This document shows, piece by piece, positions 1-8,385 of a DNA stretch of 64,000 bases; the stretch's first letter is position 1; each line of letters starts with the position of its first letter. This DNA comes from an uncultured beta proteobacterium. GTDB lineage: Bacteria; Pseudomonadota; Gammaproteobacteria; Burkholderiales; SG8-41. The notes below the pieces were generated by a model, which worked only from the letters and a program-made list of their open reading frames with translations, was not told where the DNA came from and did not search any database. A program made the position numbers and the translations under genes. The stretch covers positions 1 to 64,000 of the forward strand of contig CAIZLW010000093.1 of assembly GCA_903933915.1 (NCBI GenBank), given 5' to 3'.

Positions 1-1632
1 GCCGCACTGTTCGATACCGTGCATGCGGTTGCGATGGAACTGTGTCCGCAACTGGGCATCAGCATTCCCGTGGGCAAGGATTCGCTGTCGATGAAGACGA
101 CATGGAGTGATAACGGAGCACGCAAGGAAGTGGTGGCGCCGCTGTCGCTGATCGTATCGGCCTTCGCGCCGGTGACCGATGCGCGGCGCACGCTGACGCC
201 GCAACTGCGTACCGATTGCGGTGATACCGATTTGCTGCTGATCGACCTCGGTGGCGGCCGCAACCGGCTCGGTGCTTCGGCGCTGGCGCAGGTGTATGAC
301 GCGATCGGAGACACCACGCCGGATGTTGTTTCCGCCGGTGAACTGAAAGCGTTTTTTGCGGCGATCCAGCAACTGAATCGCGATGCCCTGCTGCTGGCCT
401 ATCACGACCGTTCGGATGGCGGCCTGCTGACGACGCTGTGTGAAATGCTGTTTGCCGCGCGTTGTGGTGCTCAAATTGAATTGCGCGGCGACGATGCCGC
501 GGCGCTGTTGTTCAGCGAGGAACTGGGTGCCGTGGTGCAAATTCGCCGCGATGACCGCGTGCGGGTGCTCGATGCGTTCGATGCCGCAGGAATCGCCGTA
601 CATTGCACGATCATCGGATCTGTAGCCAGCGGTGACCGATTGACAGTCGGCGTCAATGGCAAACGGGTGCTCGACGAAGCGCGCAGCGAACTGCATCGTG
701 CCTGGTCGGAAACCACCTACCGGATGCAAAGCCTGCGCGACAACCCGGACTGCGCGCAGCAGGAATACGACCGTCTGCTCGATGCCGGCGACCCTGGCAT
801 TTCACCGAAGCTGACTTTCAATCCGGATGAGGACATTGCTGCGCCGTTTATCGGTCGCGGCGCAAAACCGCGCATGGCGATCCTGCGCGAGCAGGGCGTC
901 AACGGCCAGATCGAAATGGCGGCGGCGTTTGACCATGCCGGATTCGCTACTGTAGATGTCCATATGAGCGACATCATTGCCGGGCGGGTCAGCCTTGCCG
1001 ATTTCAAGGGTTTCGCCGCTTGCGGCGGATTCTCGTATGGCGACGTGCTGGGGGCGGGTGAGGGCTGGGCCAAGTCGATCCTGTTCAATGCCCGTGCGCG
1101 TGATGAATTCACAGCGTTTTTCGGGCGCAAGGACAGTTTTGCGCTGGGCGTCTGTAACGGCTGCCAGATGATGAGCAACCTGCATGAATTGATACCGGGC
1201 GCCGAACGCTGGCCGCATTTTGTGCGCAACCGCTCCGAGCAGTTCGAAGCGCGCTTTGTCACACTGGAAGTACAGGAATCGCCGTCGCTGTTTTTCGGCG
1301 GCATGGCGGGCAGCCGGATTCCGGTGGCTGTCGCGCACGGCGAAGGTTATGCCGAGTTTGCCGACGCATCGGCAGTGGCGGCGGCGCAGCCGCTGGTGGC
1401 GCTGCGTTATGTCGACCATCGCGGCGCCGCGACCGAGACCTATCCGCTGAATCCCAATGGTTCGCCGCAGGGCATTACCGGGCTGACTACGGTCGACGGC
1501 CGCTTCACCATCCTGATGCCGCATCCGGAACGGGTGTTTCGGGCCGCGCAGAATTCCTGGCATCCGGCGGAATGGCGCAACGACGGTCCGTGGCTGCGCA
1601 TGTTCCGCAACGCGCGGCGCTGGGTGGGTTAG
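1..1632 (+). CDS. purL: Phosphoribosylformylglycinamidine synthase (FGAM synthase), 3' part
   Basis: The window opens inside this gene, so only the last 543 residues are seen. It is the single-chain PurL of proteobacteria, which turns FGAR, ATP and glutamine into FGAM in purine synthesis in the cytoplasm. The first half is the second AIRS-like synthase core (GKDSLSMK near residue 26 and HDRSDGGLL near 135). The last 260 residues are a class I glutamine amidotransferase: [12 protein letters not shown], nucleophile Cys385 in GVCNGCQ, and His508 with a following Glu in MPHPERVF. The stop is TAG. The next gene is convergent. The family assignment is certain; the true start lies outside the window. 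Confidence 0.97.
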   Translation, partial: AALFDTVHAVAMELCPQLGISIPVGKDSLSMKTTWSDNGARKEVVAPLSLIVSAFAPVTDARRTLTPQLRTDCGDTDLLLIDLGGGRNRLGASALAQVYDAIGDTTPDVVSAGELKAFFAAIQQLNRDALLLAYHDRSDGGLLTTLCEMLFAARCGAQIELRGDDAAALLFSEELGAVVQIRRDDRVRVLDAFDAAGIAVHCTIIGSVASGDRLTVGVNGKRVLDEARSELHRAWSETTYRMQSLRDNPDCAQQEYDRLLDAGDPGISPKLTFNPDEDIAAPFIGRGAKPRMAILREQGVNGQIEMAAAFDHAGFATVDVHMSDIIAGRVSLADFKGFAACGGFSYGDVLGAGEGWAKSILFNARARDEFTAFFGRKDSFALGVCNGCQMMSNLHELIPGAERWPHFVRNRSEQFEARFVTLEVQESPSLFFGGMAGSRIPVAVAHGEGYAEFADASAVAAAQPLVALRYVDHRGAATETYPLNPNGSPQGITGLTTVDGRFTILMPHPERVFRAAQNSWHPAEWRNDGPWLRMFRNARRWVG

Positions 1633-1683
1633 CGGTAAACAGGGTGCCGCGCAATGCGATGCCCTGGTATTGATAAAAAACTA

Positions 1684-1701
1684 AATAAAAACAAATACTT
1701 A
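1684..1701 (-). repeat. A/T-rich 3'-end motif, site 1
   Basis: On the minus strand this reads TAAGTATTTGTTTTTATT. Its first three bases are the TAA stop codon of the transglutaminase/DUF2126 gene. It matches the motif found after other genes in 17 of 18 positions. It lies between convergent purL and the Anbu cluster, in A/T-rich DNA that contrasts with the GC-rich surroundings. Seen directly; the function (transcript end signal) is inferred. Confidence 0.6.
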
Positions 1702-4700
1702 GGATTTTTCGGTCAAGGCCGGCTGCCAGCGCAGATCCAGCGTCAGCGGGAACGCCGGGTTATGCACTTCGGGTGGCACCGTCATCGGGCCCGGCGTGTG
1801 GCCGTGGTCCCAGAACCGCGCGATCCGTCGCGCTTCGGCTTCGTTGGCATTGACCGGCAGCGTTTCGTAGTTGCGGCCGCCGGGATGCGACACATGGTAT
1901 TTGCAACCGCCGATGGAGCGTCTGCTCCAGGTGTCGATAATATCGAGGGCCAGCGGGGCATGTACGGCGATGGTTGGGTGCAGCGCTGAAGGCGGACTCC
2001 ATGCGCAGTAGCGCACGCCGGCGACGAATTCGCCGGGGGTGCCGGTGGGTGTCATCGGTAGCGCGCGGCCATTGCAGGCGACGATGTGGCGCGACTCGGT
2101 CAAGCCGCGTGCGCGTACCTGCAAGCGCTCGACCGAGGAGTCGACATAACGTGACGTTGCACTGAGGCCGATTTCCTCGCCCAGCACATGCCACGGCTCG
2201 ATGGCCTGACGCAACTCAAGTTCAATGCCGTTGTAGACCACGGTGCCGTAGCGCGGGAAGCGGAACTCATGGAACGGCGCAAACCACGCATCGTCAAAGG
2301 CGTAACCGGCGCGCCGCAGGTCTTCCATCACATCATGAAAATCGGCGGCGACGTAGTGCGGCAGCATAAAGCGGTCATGCAGTTGCGTGCCCCAGCGCAC
2401 CAGCTTTTCGTTGTAGGGTGTTTTCCAGAACCATGCGACCAGCGCGCGCAGCAGCAGCATCTGCGCCAGGCTCATCTGCGGATGCGGCGGCATTTCGAAA
2501 CCGCGGAACTCGAGCAGGCCGAGGCGGCCGGTGCCGCCGGCCATGGTATAGAGCTTGTCGATGCAGAACTCGGCACGGTGCGTATTACCGGTGAGGTCGA
2601 CGAGGAAATTGCGCAGCAGCCGGCCGGTCATTTCCGGCGGAATGGCAGCGCCGTGTTTTTTCTGCAGCAGGGCCATTTGCTGGAAGGCAATTTCCAGTTC
2701 ATAGAGGTTGTCGTCGCGGGCCTCATCGACGCGGGGCGCCTGGCTGGTCGGTCCGATGAACATGCCGGAGAACAGGTATGACAGCGATGGGTGGTTCTGC
2801 CAGTAAGTGATCAGGCTGCGCAGCAGGTCGGGGCGGCGCAGCAGCGGGCTGTCCGCAGCCGTGCTGCCGCCGAGCGTGATGTGGTTGCCGCCGCCGCTGC
2901 CAGTGTGACGGCCATCGAGCATGAATTTCTCAGCGCCCAGTCGCGTCTGCCGCGCTTCTTCGTACAGCGCAGTGGTGTTGGCCACCAGTTCACCCCAGGT
3001 TTTTGCGGGATGAATATTGACTTCAATGACGCCGGGGTCGGGTGTTACACCGAGCGAAGTGACACGCGCATCATGAGGCGGGCCGTAACCTTCGAGCCGG
3101 ACCCGCAGTTTCAGCGCTGCAGCCGTGTTTTCGATCAGCGTCAGCAGGTCGAAATAGGGCTCGACGGTTTCGAAAGGCGGCACGAATACATACAACCGGC
3201 CGTCACGCACTTCGATGCACAACGCGGTGCGGACGAATTTTTTGCCGTCGGCGGTTTTTTCCGGCAATACGTTCAGCGGCAGGCGGTAGCCGAGCGCTGA
3301 ATCGCCGTTGATCAGGATCAACCGGTTGTCGGGCAGCGGCCACGGCGAACTGATCCAGCTGTTGTCCTTGTCGTCGGCGCCGAGTGGCAGCACATAACCG
3401 GCAGCAGTGCCGCCGGGCGCGCGTTTGACCTTCTCGGGCGACAGGTGCGTGAGCGGGTCTTCCCAGGCCGCGAGCAGGTTTTTTGCGGGCAGTTTCAACG
3501 CAGCGGCCAGCATTTCTGCAAAACGGGTTGCATCCGCAGCTCTGGTGTCGGCGGCAGTTGTTGCGGCGCCGATCAGCTCCGGATCGCGCCACAGTCTCTG
3601 GCCATCGTTGCGCCACTGTATGCCCAGCGACCAGCGCGGCAGCGGCTCGCCGGGATACCACTTGCCCTGTCCGTAAAACACCAGACCGCCTGCGGCGAAA
3701 CGTTCTTTCAGCCGCCAGGCCAGTTGTTCTGCCAGAGCCCATTTTTTGTCAGACAGCGCCGCAGTGTTCCATTCCGCGCCGTCCATGTCGTCGATCGAGA
3801 CAAAGGTCGGTTCGCCGCCTTGCGTAAGCCGCACATCGCCGGCCTTGAGTTCGGTATCGATCTTGCGGCCCAGGGCATCGACGGTCAGCCACTGCGCATC
3901 GTCGTACGGTTTGGTCACCCGCGGGTCTTCATGCATGCGGGTGACGGTCATGGCGAAATCAAACGTGGTCTCGCAGGGGTCGACGCCGCCGCTGACGGCT
4001 GCAGCGCTGGCCGGCGAGGGCGTGCAGGCCAGGGGGATATGGCCTTCACCGGCGAGCAGGCCGGAGGTCGGGTCGAGACCGATCCAGCCGGCGCCCGGGA
4101 TGTAGGCTTCGGCCCAGGCGTGCAGGTCGGTAAAGTCGCGGTCAGTGCCCGACGGGCCATCGAGCGATTTCTGATCTGCCTTGAGCTGGATCAGGTAACC
4201 CGAGACAAAACGTGCGGCGAGGCCGCAGTGACGCAGGATCTGCACCAGCAGCCAGCCGCTGTCGCGGCACGAGCCGTTGCGTTTGTGCAGCGTCTGTTCG
4301 CAGGTCTGCACGCCGGGTTCCATGCGAACCAGATAGCCGATGTGGTTCTGCAGCTGACGGTTGACCTCGACCAGGAAATCGATGGTGGCAATGTCGGCCG
4401 GAAGCGATTTGCGGAATGTTTCCAGCCATTGCATCAGCAACGGGCCGTTTTCATCAAGCACTAGATAGGGTACGAGATCGCGTGCGAGCGCGGGGTCGTA
4501 TACAAACGGAAACTTCTCGGCACGGCTTTCGATGAAAAAATCGAAGGGATTGATCACCGTCATGTCGGCAACCAGGTCGACGGTGATTTCCAGCTCCGTG
4601 GTCTTTTCCGGAAATACGAAACGCGCGATGTAGTTGCCGAAGACGTCCTGCTGCCAGTTGATGAAGTGTGCGGCAGGGCTGACGTTCAGCGAATATGAAA

Positions 4701-4815
4701 GGATGGGGGTGCGGCTGTGCAGCGCGGGACGCAGGCGTATCTCGTGCGCTGAGAGCCCGACGGAGCGGTCATAGATGTAACGCGTCTTGTGATGCAGTCC
4801 GACGTGGATGCTCAC
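1699..4815 (-). CDS. Transglutaminase-like / DUF2126 protein of the Anbu cluster
   Basis: A 1038-residue cytoplasmic protein. Residues 1-110 are the beta-rich N-terminal domain typical of bacterial transglutaminase-like proteins. Residues about 155-290 are the papain-like core, with the Cys in NGSCRDSGW, the His in DLHAWAEAY and the Asp in GLDPTSG. The rest matches DUF2126 (COG4196), with HTGSGGGNHITLGG, AEFCIDKLY and LEFRGFEMPP blocks. The domain pair and length agree with the family. It is last in a minus-strand cluster after ATP-grasp, alpha-E and Anbu genes, 30 bp after the Anbu start. This grouping is known from many proteobacteria and suggests synthesis, transfer or hydrolysis of amide-linked peptides. 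The substrate is unknown. No signal peptide is visible. Confidence 0.9.
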   Translation of the reverse strand: MSIHVGLHHKTRYIYDRSVGLSAHEIRLRPALHSRTPILSYSLNVSPAAHFINWQQDVFGNYIARFVFPEKTTELEITVDLVADMTVINPFDFFIESRAEKFPFVYDPALARDLVPYLVLDENGPLLMQWLETFRKSLPADIATIDFLVEVNRQLQNHIGYLVRMEPGVQTCEQTLHKRNGSCRDSGWLLVQILRHCGLAARFVSGYLIQLKADQKSLDGPSGTDRDFTDLHAWAEAYIPGAGWIGLDPTSGLLAGEGHIPLACTPSPASAAAVSGGVDPCETTFDFAMTVTRMHEDPRVTKPYDDAQWLTVDALGRKIDTELKAGDVRLTQGGEPTFVSIDDMDGAEWNTAALSDKKWALAEQLAWRLKERFAAGGLVFYGQGKWYPGEPLPRWSLGIQWRNDGQRLWRDPELIGAATTAADTRAADATRFAEMLAAALKLPAKNLLAAWEDPLTHLSPEKVKRAPGGTAAGYVLPLGADDKDNSWISSPWPLPDNRLILINGDSALGYRLPLNVLPEKTADGKKFVRTALCIEVRDGRLYVFVPPFETVEPYFDLLTLIENTAAALKLRVRLEGYGPPHDARVTSLGVTPDPGVIEVNIHPAKTWGELVANTTALYEEARQTRLGAEKFMLDGRHTGSGGGNHITLGGSTAADSPLLRRPDLLRSLITYWQNHPSLSYLFSGMFIGPTSQAPRVDEARDDNLYELEIAFQQMALLQKKHGAAIPPEMTGRLLRNFLVDLTGNTHRAEFCIDKLYTMAGGTGRLGLLEFRGFEMPPHPQMSLAQMLLLRALVAWFWKTPYNEKLVRWGTQLHDRFMLPHYVAADFHDVMEDLRRAGYAFDDAWFAPFHEFRFPRYGTVVYNGIELELRQAIEPWHVLGEEIGLSATSRYVDSSVERLQVRARGLTESRHIVACNGRALPMTPTGTPGEFVAGVRYCAWSPPSALHPTIAVHAPLALDIIDTWSRRSIGGCKYHVSHPGGRNYETLPVNANEAEARRIARFWDHGHTPGPMTVPPEVHNPAFPLTLDLRWQPALTEKS

Positions 4816-4845
4816 GCGGGCTCCCGCGGCGCACCGGGGCGATGA

Positions 4846-5592
4846 TCAAGGCTGGGTAGTGACATTCCAGTCCGGGTTGGGGAGCTCGCTGAATACCTTG
4901 CGCAGGCCGGCACCCCACTGTTTGTGAATCATGTTGAAGTAGGGATCGCTTTCTTCGATATGGTGCCGGTAGCTGACCTTGAAGCTGTCGCGTTCATAAA
5001 TCAGCAGGTCGATTGGCAGCCCGACCGAGATATTGCTACGCATCGTCGAGTCGAAGGAGACGAGCAGGCACTTGGTGGCTTCGAGCAGACTGGTGTCGTT
5101 TTTAACGACGCGGTCGATCACCGGCTTGCCGTATTTGCTTTCGCCGATCTGGAAATAAAGCGTTTCCGGCGTCGATTCGATGAAGTTGCCTTCGCTGTAG
5201 ACATGGAACAGCCGCTGCGGCTCGCCGCGGATCTGGCCACCGACGATGAATGAGGCGCTGGAATCGATATTACTTTGCTGCAGAAAGGGCGCGTTGCGGT
5301 TGCGCACATCGCGCAAGGCCTGGCCGGTCAGGTCGGCCACGTCATACATCGATTCGGCATTCATGATGGTCTGCGGCTGAGTCTGCCGTTTGGCATGCTC
5401 TTCCAGCAGCTTGATGGCGCTCTGGGTGATCGACAGGTTGCCCGCGGTGAGCATGACGATGACGCGATCGCCGTCCTGCGAAAAAATATACATCTTGCGG
5501 AAGCTGGCGATATTGTCTACGCCTGCATTGGTGCGGGTGTCCGATGCGAACACCATGCCGGTATCCAGCATCACTGCTACACAGTAGGTCAT
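4846..5592 (-). CDS. Proteasome-type peptidase (Anbu, ancestral beta subunit)
   Basis: 248 residues from ATG at 5592; the frame is open further upstream but homology begins with MTYCVAVML. After Met removal the chain starts with Thr1, the expected N-terminal nucleophile, and Asp17 (ASDTRTNAG) and Lys32 (FRKMY) sit where HslV and proteasome beta subunits keep their catalytic Asp17 and Lys33. This is the COG3484/Anbu family, which assembles into open-ring or helical particles in the cytoplasm. The neighbours (ATP-grasp, alpha-E, transglutaminase/DUF2126) are the classic Anbu cluster. A 101-bp gap separates it from the alpha-E gene, so it may have an extra promoter. The ribosome site is weak (AGAAAAG). 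The natural substrate is unknown. Confidence 0.92.
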   Translation of the reverse strand: MTYCVAVMLDTGMVFASDTRTNAGVDNIASFRKMYIFSQDGDRVIVMLTAGNLSITQSAIKLLEEHAKRQTQPQTIMNAESMYDVADLTGQALRDVRNRNAPFLQQSNIDSSASFIVGGQIRGEPQRLFHVYSEGNFIESTPETLYFQIGESKYGKPVIDRVVKNDTSLLEATKCLLVSFDSTMRSNISVGLPIDLLIYERDSFKVSYRHHIEESDPYFNMIHKQWGAGLRKVFSELPNPDWNVTTQP

Positions 5593-5693
5593 TGTCTTTT
5601 CTGATATTGATTGAGCCGTGCCGAAGCATAGGGGATGCGGTCTGCACTGACAAGGTCGAATGGATTCATGTTTCGGACGTCGTTTTTCAGACA

Positions 5694-6701
5694 TCAGGCG
5701 CCTTGGCTCTGGGTTCTGCCCAATGTGTTTTTGCCATCCGGTCCGTAGACTGGCGCGAGGAAGTGGTCGTTCAGTTCGTCATTCAGGCTGTGGAGTTTCT
5801 CCAGGAATTTCATCAGATACTCATGCAAGCCCGTTTCCATGACCTGTTCCACACGACCGAAGTGCAACTGCGCATGCAATTCACCGGCCAGCCGTTCCGG
5901 TTCCATGGAGTCGTTACGGCACAGGCCGCGCAGGATTTCGTAGATCTCGTCCATGCAGGCGTGCAGGGAGCGCGGCAGATCCTCGCGCAGGATCAGCAGT
6001 TCGGCGACGCGTTTGGGCGTAATCACATCACGGTAAATGCGCCGGTAGGAACTGAGGGCGCTGACCGATCGCAGCATCGCGCTCCACTGGTAGTAGTCCA
6101 CTGCGCCGCCGACTTCCGCGGGGCTGGGCAGCAGCGTATGGTATTTGACGTCGAGCAAACGCACGGTATTGTCGGCGCGCTCCATGAATGTGCCGAGACG
6201 GATGAACTGGTACGCTTCGTCGCGCAGCATGGTGCCGAAAGTGACGCCGCGGAACTGGTGCGATTGGGTCTTGATCCATTCAAAGAATTCGTTGATGCCG
6301 CCCTGGTTCAGCGCGACTTCGCTGCGGCCGCGCAACTCCAGCCACATCGCGTTCAGGTCTTCGTACATCTCGGCCGTCATTACGCCACGCATGCTGCGGC
6401 CGTTTTCGCGGGCGGCATGCATCAGCGAATAGATGCTTGATGGATTGGTGATATCGAGCACCATGAAGTGCAGCACCTTGTCGGAAGTCAGCGGCCCGGG
6501 GTTGCTGGCGTAATAGGTGCTGGCGAGACCGTTGATGACCAGTGGCAGCGCCCACGGCTCGGCCCAGGCCTGCTCGCTGTCGGTGATGCGGTAGGGCAGC
6601 AGCGACATGCGGTGGGTGACGTCGAGCAGGCGTGCGGTGTTCTCGGCGCGTTCGATTTGCCGCGACATCCAGTACAGGTTGTTGGCTTGTCGGCTCAGCA
6701 T
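5694..6701 (-). CDS. Alpha-E domain protein (DUF403, COG2307)
   Basis: 335 residues starting MLSRQANNLYWMSRQIER, which is the conserved family N-terminus. A longer upstream frame is open but unlike the family. The chain is predicted mostly helical, with conserved ERAENTARLLD near the start and FMERADNTVRLLD in the second half, an apparent internal echo. The start codon overlaps the stop of the ATP-grasp gene as TGATG, with GGAGGA eight bases upstream, so the two are translationally coupled. Alpha-E proteins are always found with the permuted ATP-grasp protein and are thought to act with it in making peptide or amide bonds. No catalytic residue is established. Confidence 0.9.
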   Translation of the reverse strand: MLSRQANNLYWMSRQIERAENTARLLDVTHRMSLLPYRITDSEQAWAEPWALPLVINGLASTYYASNPGPLTSDKVLHFMVLDITNPSSIYSLMHAARENGRSMRGVMTAEMYEDLNAMWLELRGRSEVALNQGGINEFFEWIKTQSHQFRGVTFGTMLRDEAYQFIRLGTFMERADNTVRLLDVKYHTLLPSPAEVGGAVDYYQWSAMLRSVSALSSYRRIYRDVITPKRVAELLILREDLPRSLHACMDEIYEILRGLCRNDSMEPERLAGELHAQLHFGRVEQVMETGLHEYLMKFLEKLHSLNDELNDHFLAPVYGPDGKNTLGRTQSQGA

Positions 6702-8122
6702 CAGAGGTCCTCCAGTACCCAGGTATCCTTGGTGCCGCCGCCCTGTGAGGAATTGACCACCAGTGACCCTTCGTGCAATGCGACGCGTGTCAGGCCGCCC
6801 GGCACCAGAGTGACGTTTTTGCCGGACAGCACGTACGGGCGCAGATCGACGTGACGCGGCAGGATGTCCGAATCGCAGAAGGTCGGGCAAGTCGACAGCG
6901 CCAGTGTCGGCTGTGCGATGTAGTTGGCGGGATTTTGCTCGATTCTTTTGCGGAATTCAGCAATCTGTTCCTTCGTTGACGTTGGGCCGACCAGCATGCC
7001 GTAGCCGCCGGAGCCTTGCACTTCCTTGACCACCAGTTCCGGCAGGTGTGCCAGCGTGTAGGCCAGATCGTCGGGCTTGGACAGCATGTAGGTGGGCACG
7101 TTGGAAATGATCGGCTTCTCGTTGAGATAGAACTCGATCATCTTCGGCACGTACAGGTAAGTGGATTTGTCGTCGGCAACGCCGGTGCCGATGGCATTGG
7201 CCAGCGTGACGTTACCGGCGCGGTAGGCGGCGAAAATGCCGGGTACGCCCAGCGTGGAGTCCGGGCGGAACGCCAGCGGATCGAGATAGTCGTCGTCGAT
7301 GCGGCGATAGATGACGTCGACGCGCTGCGGACCTTCAGTGGTACGCATGTAGACAATGTCGTTGGCGACAAACAGATCCTGGCCTTCGACCAGTTCAATG
7401 CCCATTTGCTGGGCCAGGAACGTGTGTTCGAAATAGGCGCTGTTGTAAGAGCCCGGAGTCAACAGCACTACCGTCGGCTGGCTCGCTTGGTCAGGAGCCA
7501 CTGCGCGCAGGTTCTCCAGCAGCACGTCGGTGTAATGGTCGATCGGCGCCACCGGCATGCGGCCGAACAGGTCCGGAAACAGCCGCATCATCATCTTGCG
7601 GTTTTCGAGCATGTAGGACACGCCGGAGGGTGTGCGCAGGTTGTCTTCGAGCACGTAAAACTGGCCGTCATCGGTCTTGACGATGTCAACGCCGGCGATG
7701 TGCACATAGACGTCGCCCGGTACCTTCATGCCCTGCATTTCGGGCCGGTATGCGGGGTTGCCGGTGACCTGGGCCGCGGGAATGATGCCGGCCTTGATGA
7801 TTTCCTGATCGTGGTAGACGTCTTTCAGGAAGGCATTCAGCGCGCGCACACGCTGGCAGGCGCCGTCGTTGATGATTTTCCAAGCGGCCGGCCGGATGAT
7901 CCGCGGAATGATGTCGAACGGGATGGAGCGCTCGGTGCCGGATTCGTCACCGTACACCGCAAAAGTGATGCCTTGACGGGTGTAGAGCGCGTTGGCCTCG
8001 CGCTGTTTCTGAGGCAGAAAATCCGGGGTTTTTTCGGCCAGCCATTCGGCGTAGGCGCGATAATGCGGGCGTATCGAGCCGTTGGCCGCGCGCATCTCAT
8101 CGTAAGGTCGCGTCGAATTCAT
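6701..8122 (-). CDS. Circularly permuted ATP-grasp protein (COG2308)
   Basis: 473 residues, the usual length. Visible ATP-grasp elements are YVLEDNLRTPSG (metal and nucleotide ligands), the QGSGGYGMLVGP loop, and VVLLTPGSYNSAYFEH. The family is predicted to be an amide-bond ligase, activating a carboxylate with ATP and joining it to an amine. It is the first gene of the minus-strand cluster with alpha-E, Anbu and transglutaminase/DUF2126. It lies across a 263-bp divergent gap from relA. The chosen ATG has no strong ribosome site (CAGCAG); Met10 is a possible alternative start. Identification is firm; the product made is unknown. Confidence 0.9.
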   Translation of the reverse strand: MNSTRPYDEMRAANGSIRPHYRAYAEWLAEKTPDFLPQKQREANALYTRQGITFAVYGDESGTERSIPFDIIPRIIRPAAWKIINDGACQRVRALNAFLKDVYHDQEIIKAGIIPAAQVTGNPAYRPEMQGMKVPGDVYVHIAGVDIVKTDDGQFYVLEDNLRTPSGVSYMLENRKMMMRLFPDLFGRMPVAPIDHYTDVLLENLRAVAPDQASQPTVVLLTPGSYNSAYFEHTFLAQQMGIELVEGQDLFVANDIVYMRTTEGPQRVDVIYRRIDDDYLDPLAFRPDSTLGVPGIFAAYRAGNVTLANAIGTGVADDKSTYLYVPKMIEFYLNEKPIISNVPTYMLSKPDDLAYTLAHLPELVVKEVQGSGGYGMLVGPTSTKEQIAEFRKRIEQNPANYIAQPTLALSTCPTFCDSDILPRHVDLRPYVLSGKNVTLVPGGLTRVALHEGSLVVNSSQGGGTKDTWVLEDL

Positions 8123-8280
8123 CTGCTGTTCGTCTGGCTTAAGCTCGTTGGTTATGTTGGCGCACGTTGCAATTTAATAGCAACGGCTGTGCCAGTTAAT
8201 GAGTTTTGAAGCTGATTTTGATTTTGCCGGGTAGCAGTGCTGATTCGGATTGATTTTGATCATGTCAGGGCGCGGTCATC

Positions 8281-8318
8281 CGCACCATTTTGGTGCGTTG
8301 GTGCTGGGTGTGGATAAT
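8281..8318 (+). promoter_or_regulatory. Candidate relA promoter with palindrome over the -35 box
   Basis: A perfect 7-bp inverted repeat with a TTT spacer (CGCACCATTTTGGTGCG, 8281-8297) overlaps a weak -35 (TTGGTG, 8290-8295). A -10-like GATAAT (8313-8318) lies 17 bp downstream, about 70 bp before the relA start. The palindrome could be an operator or just a hairpin. The rest of the 8123-8385 gap shows nothing else I can name. Confidence 0.35.
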
Positions 8319-8385
8319 TCGCACTGGTATGGGGCGTCATCAACGACGCTTGCTGCGAATACGCAGAAACAGGAACACTGGCGAA

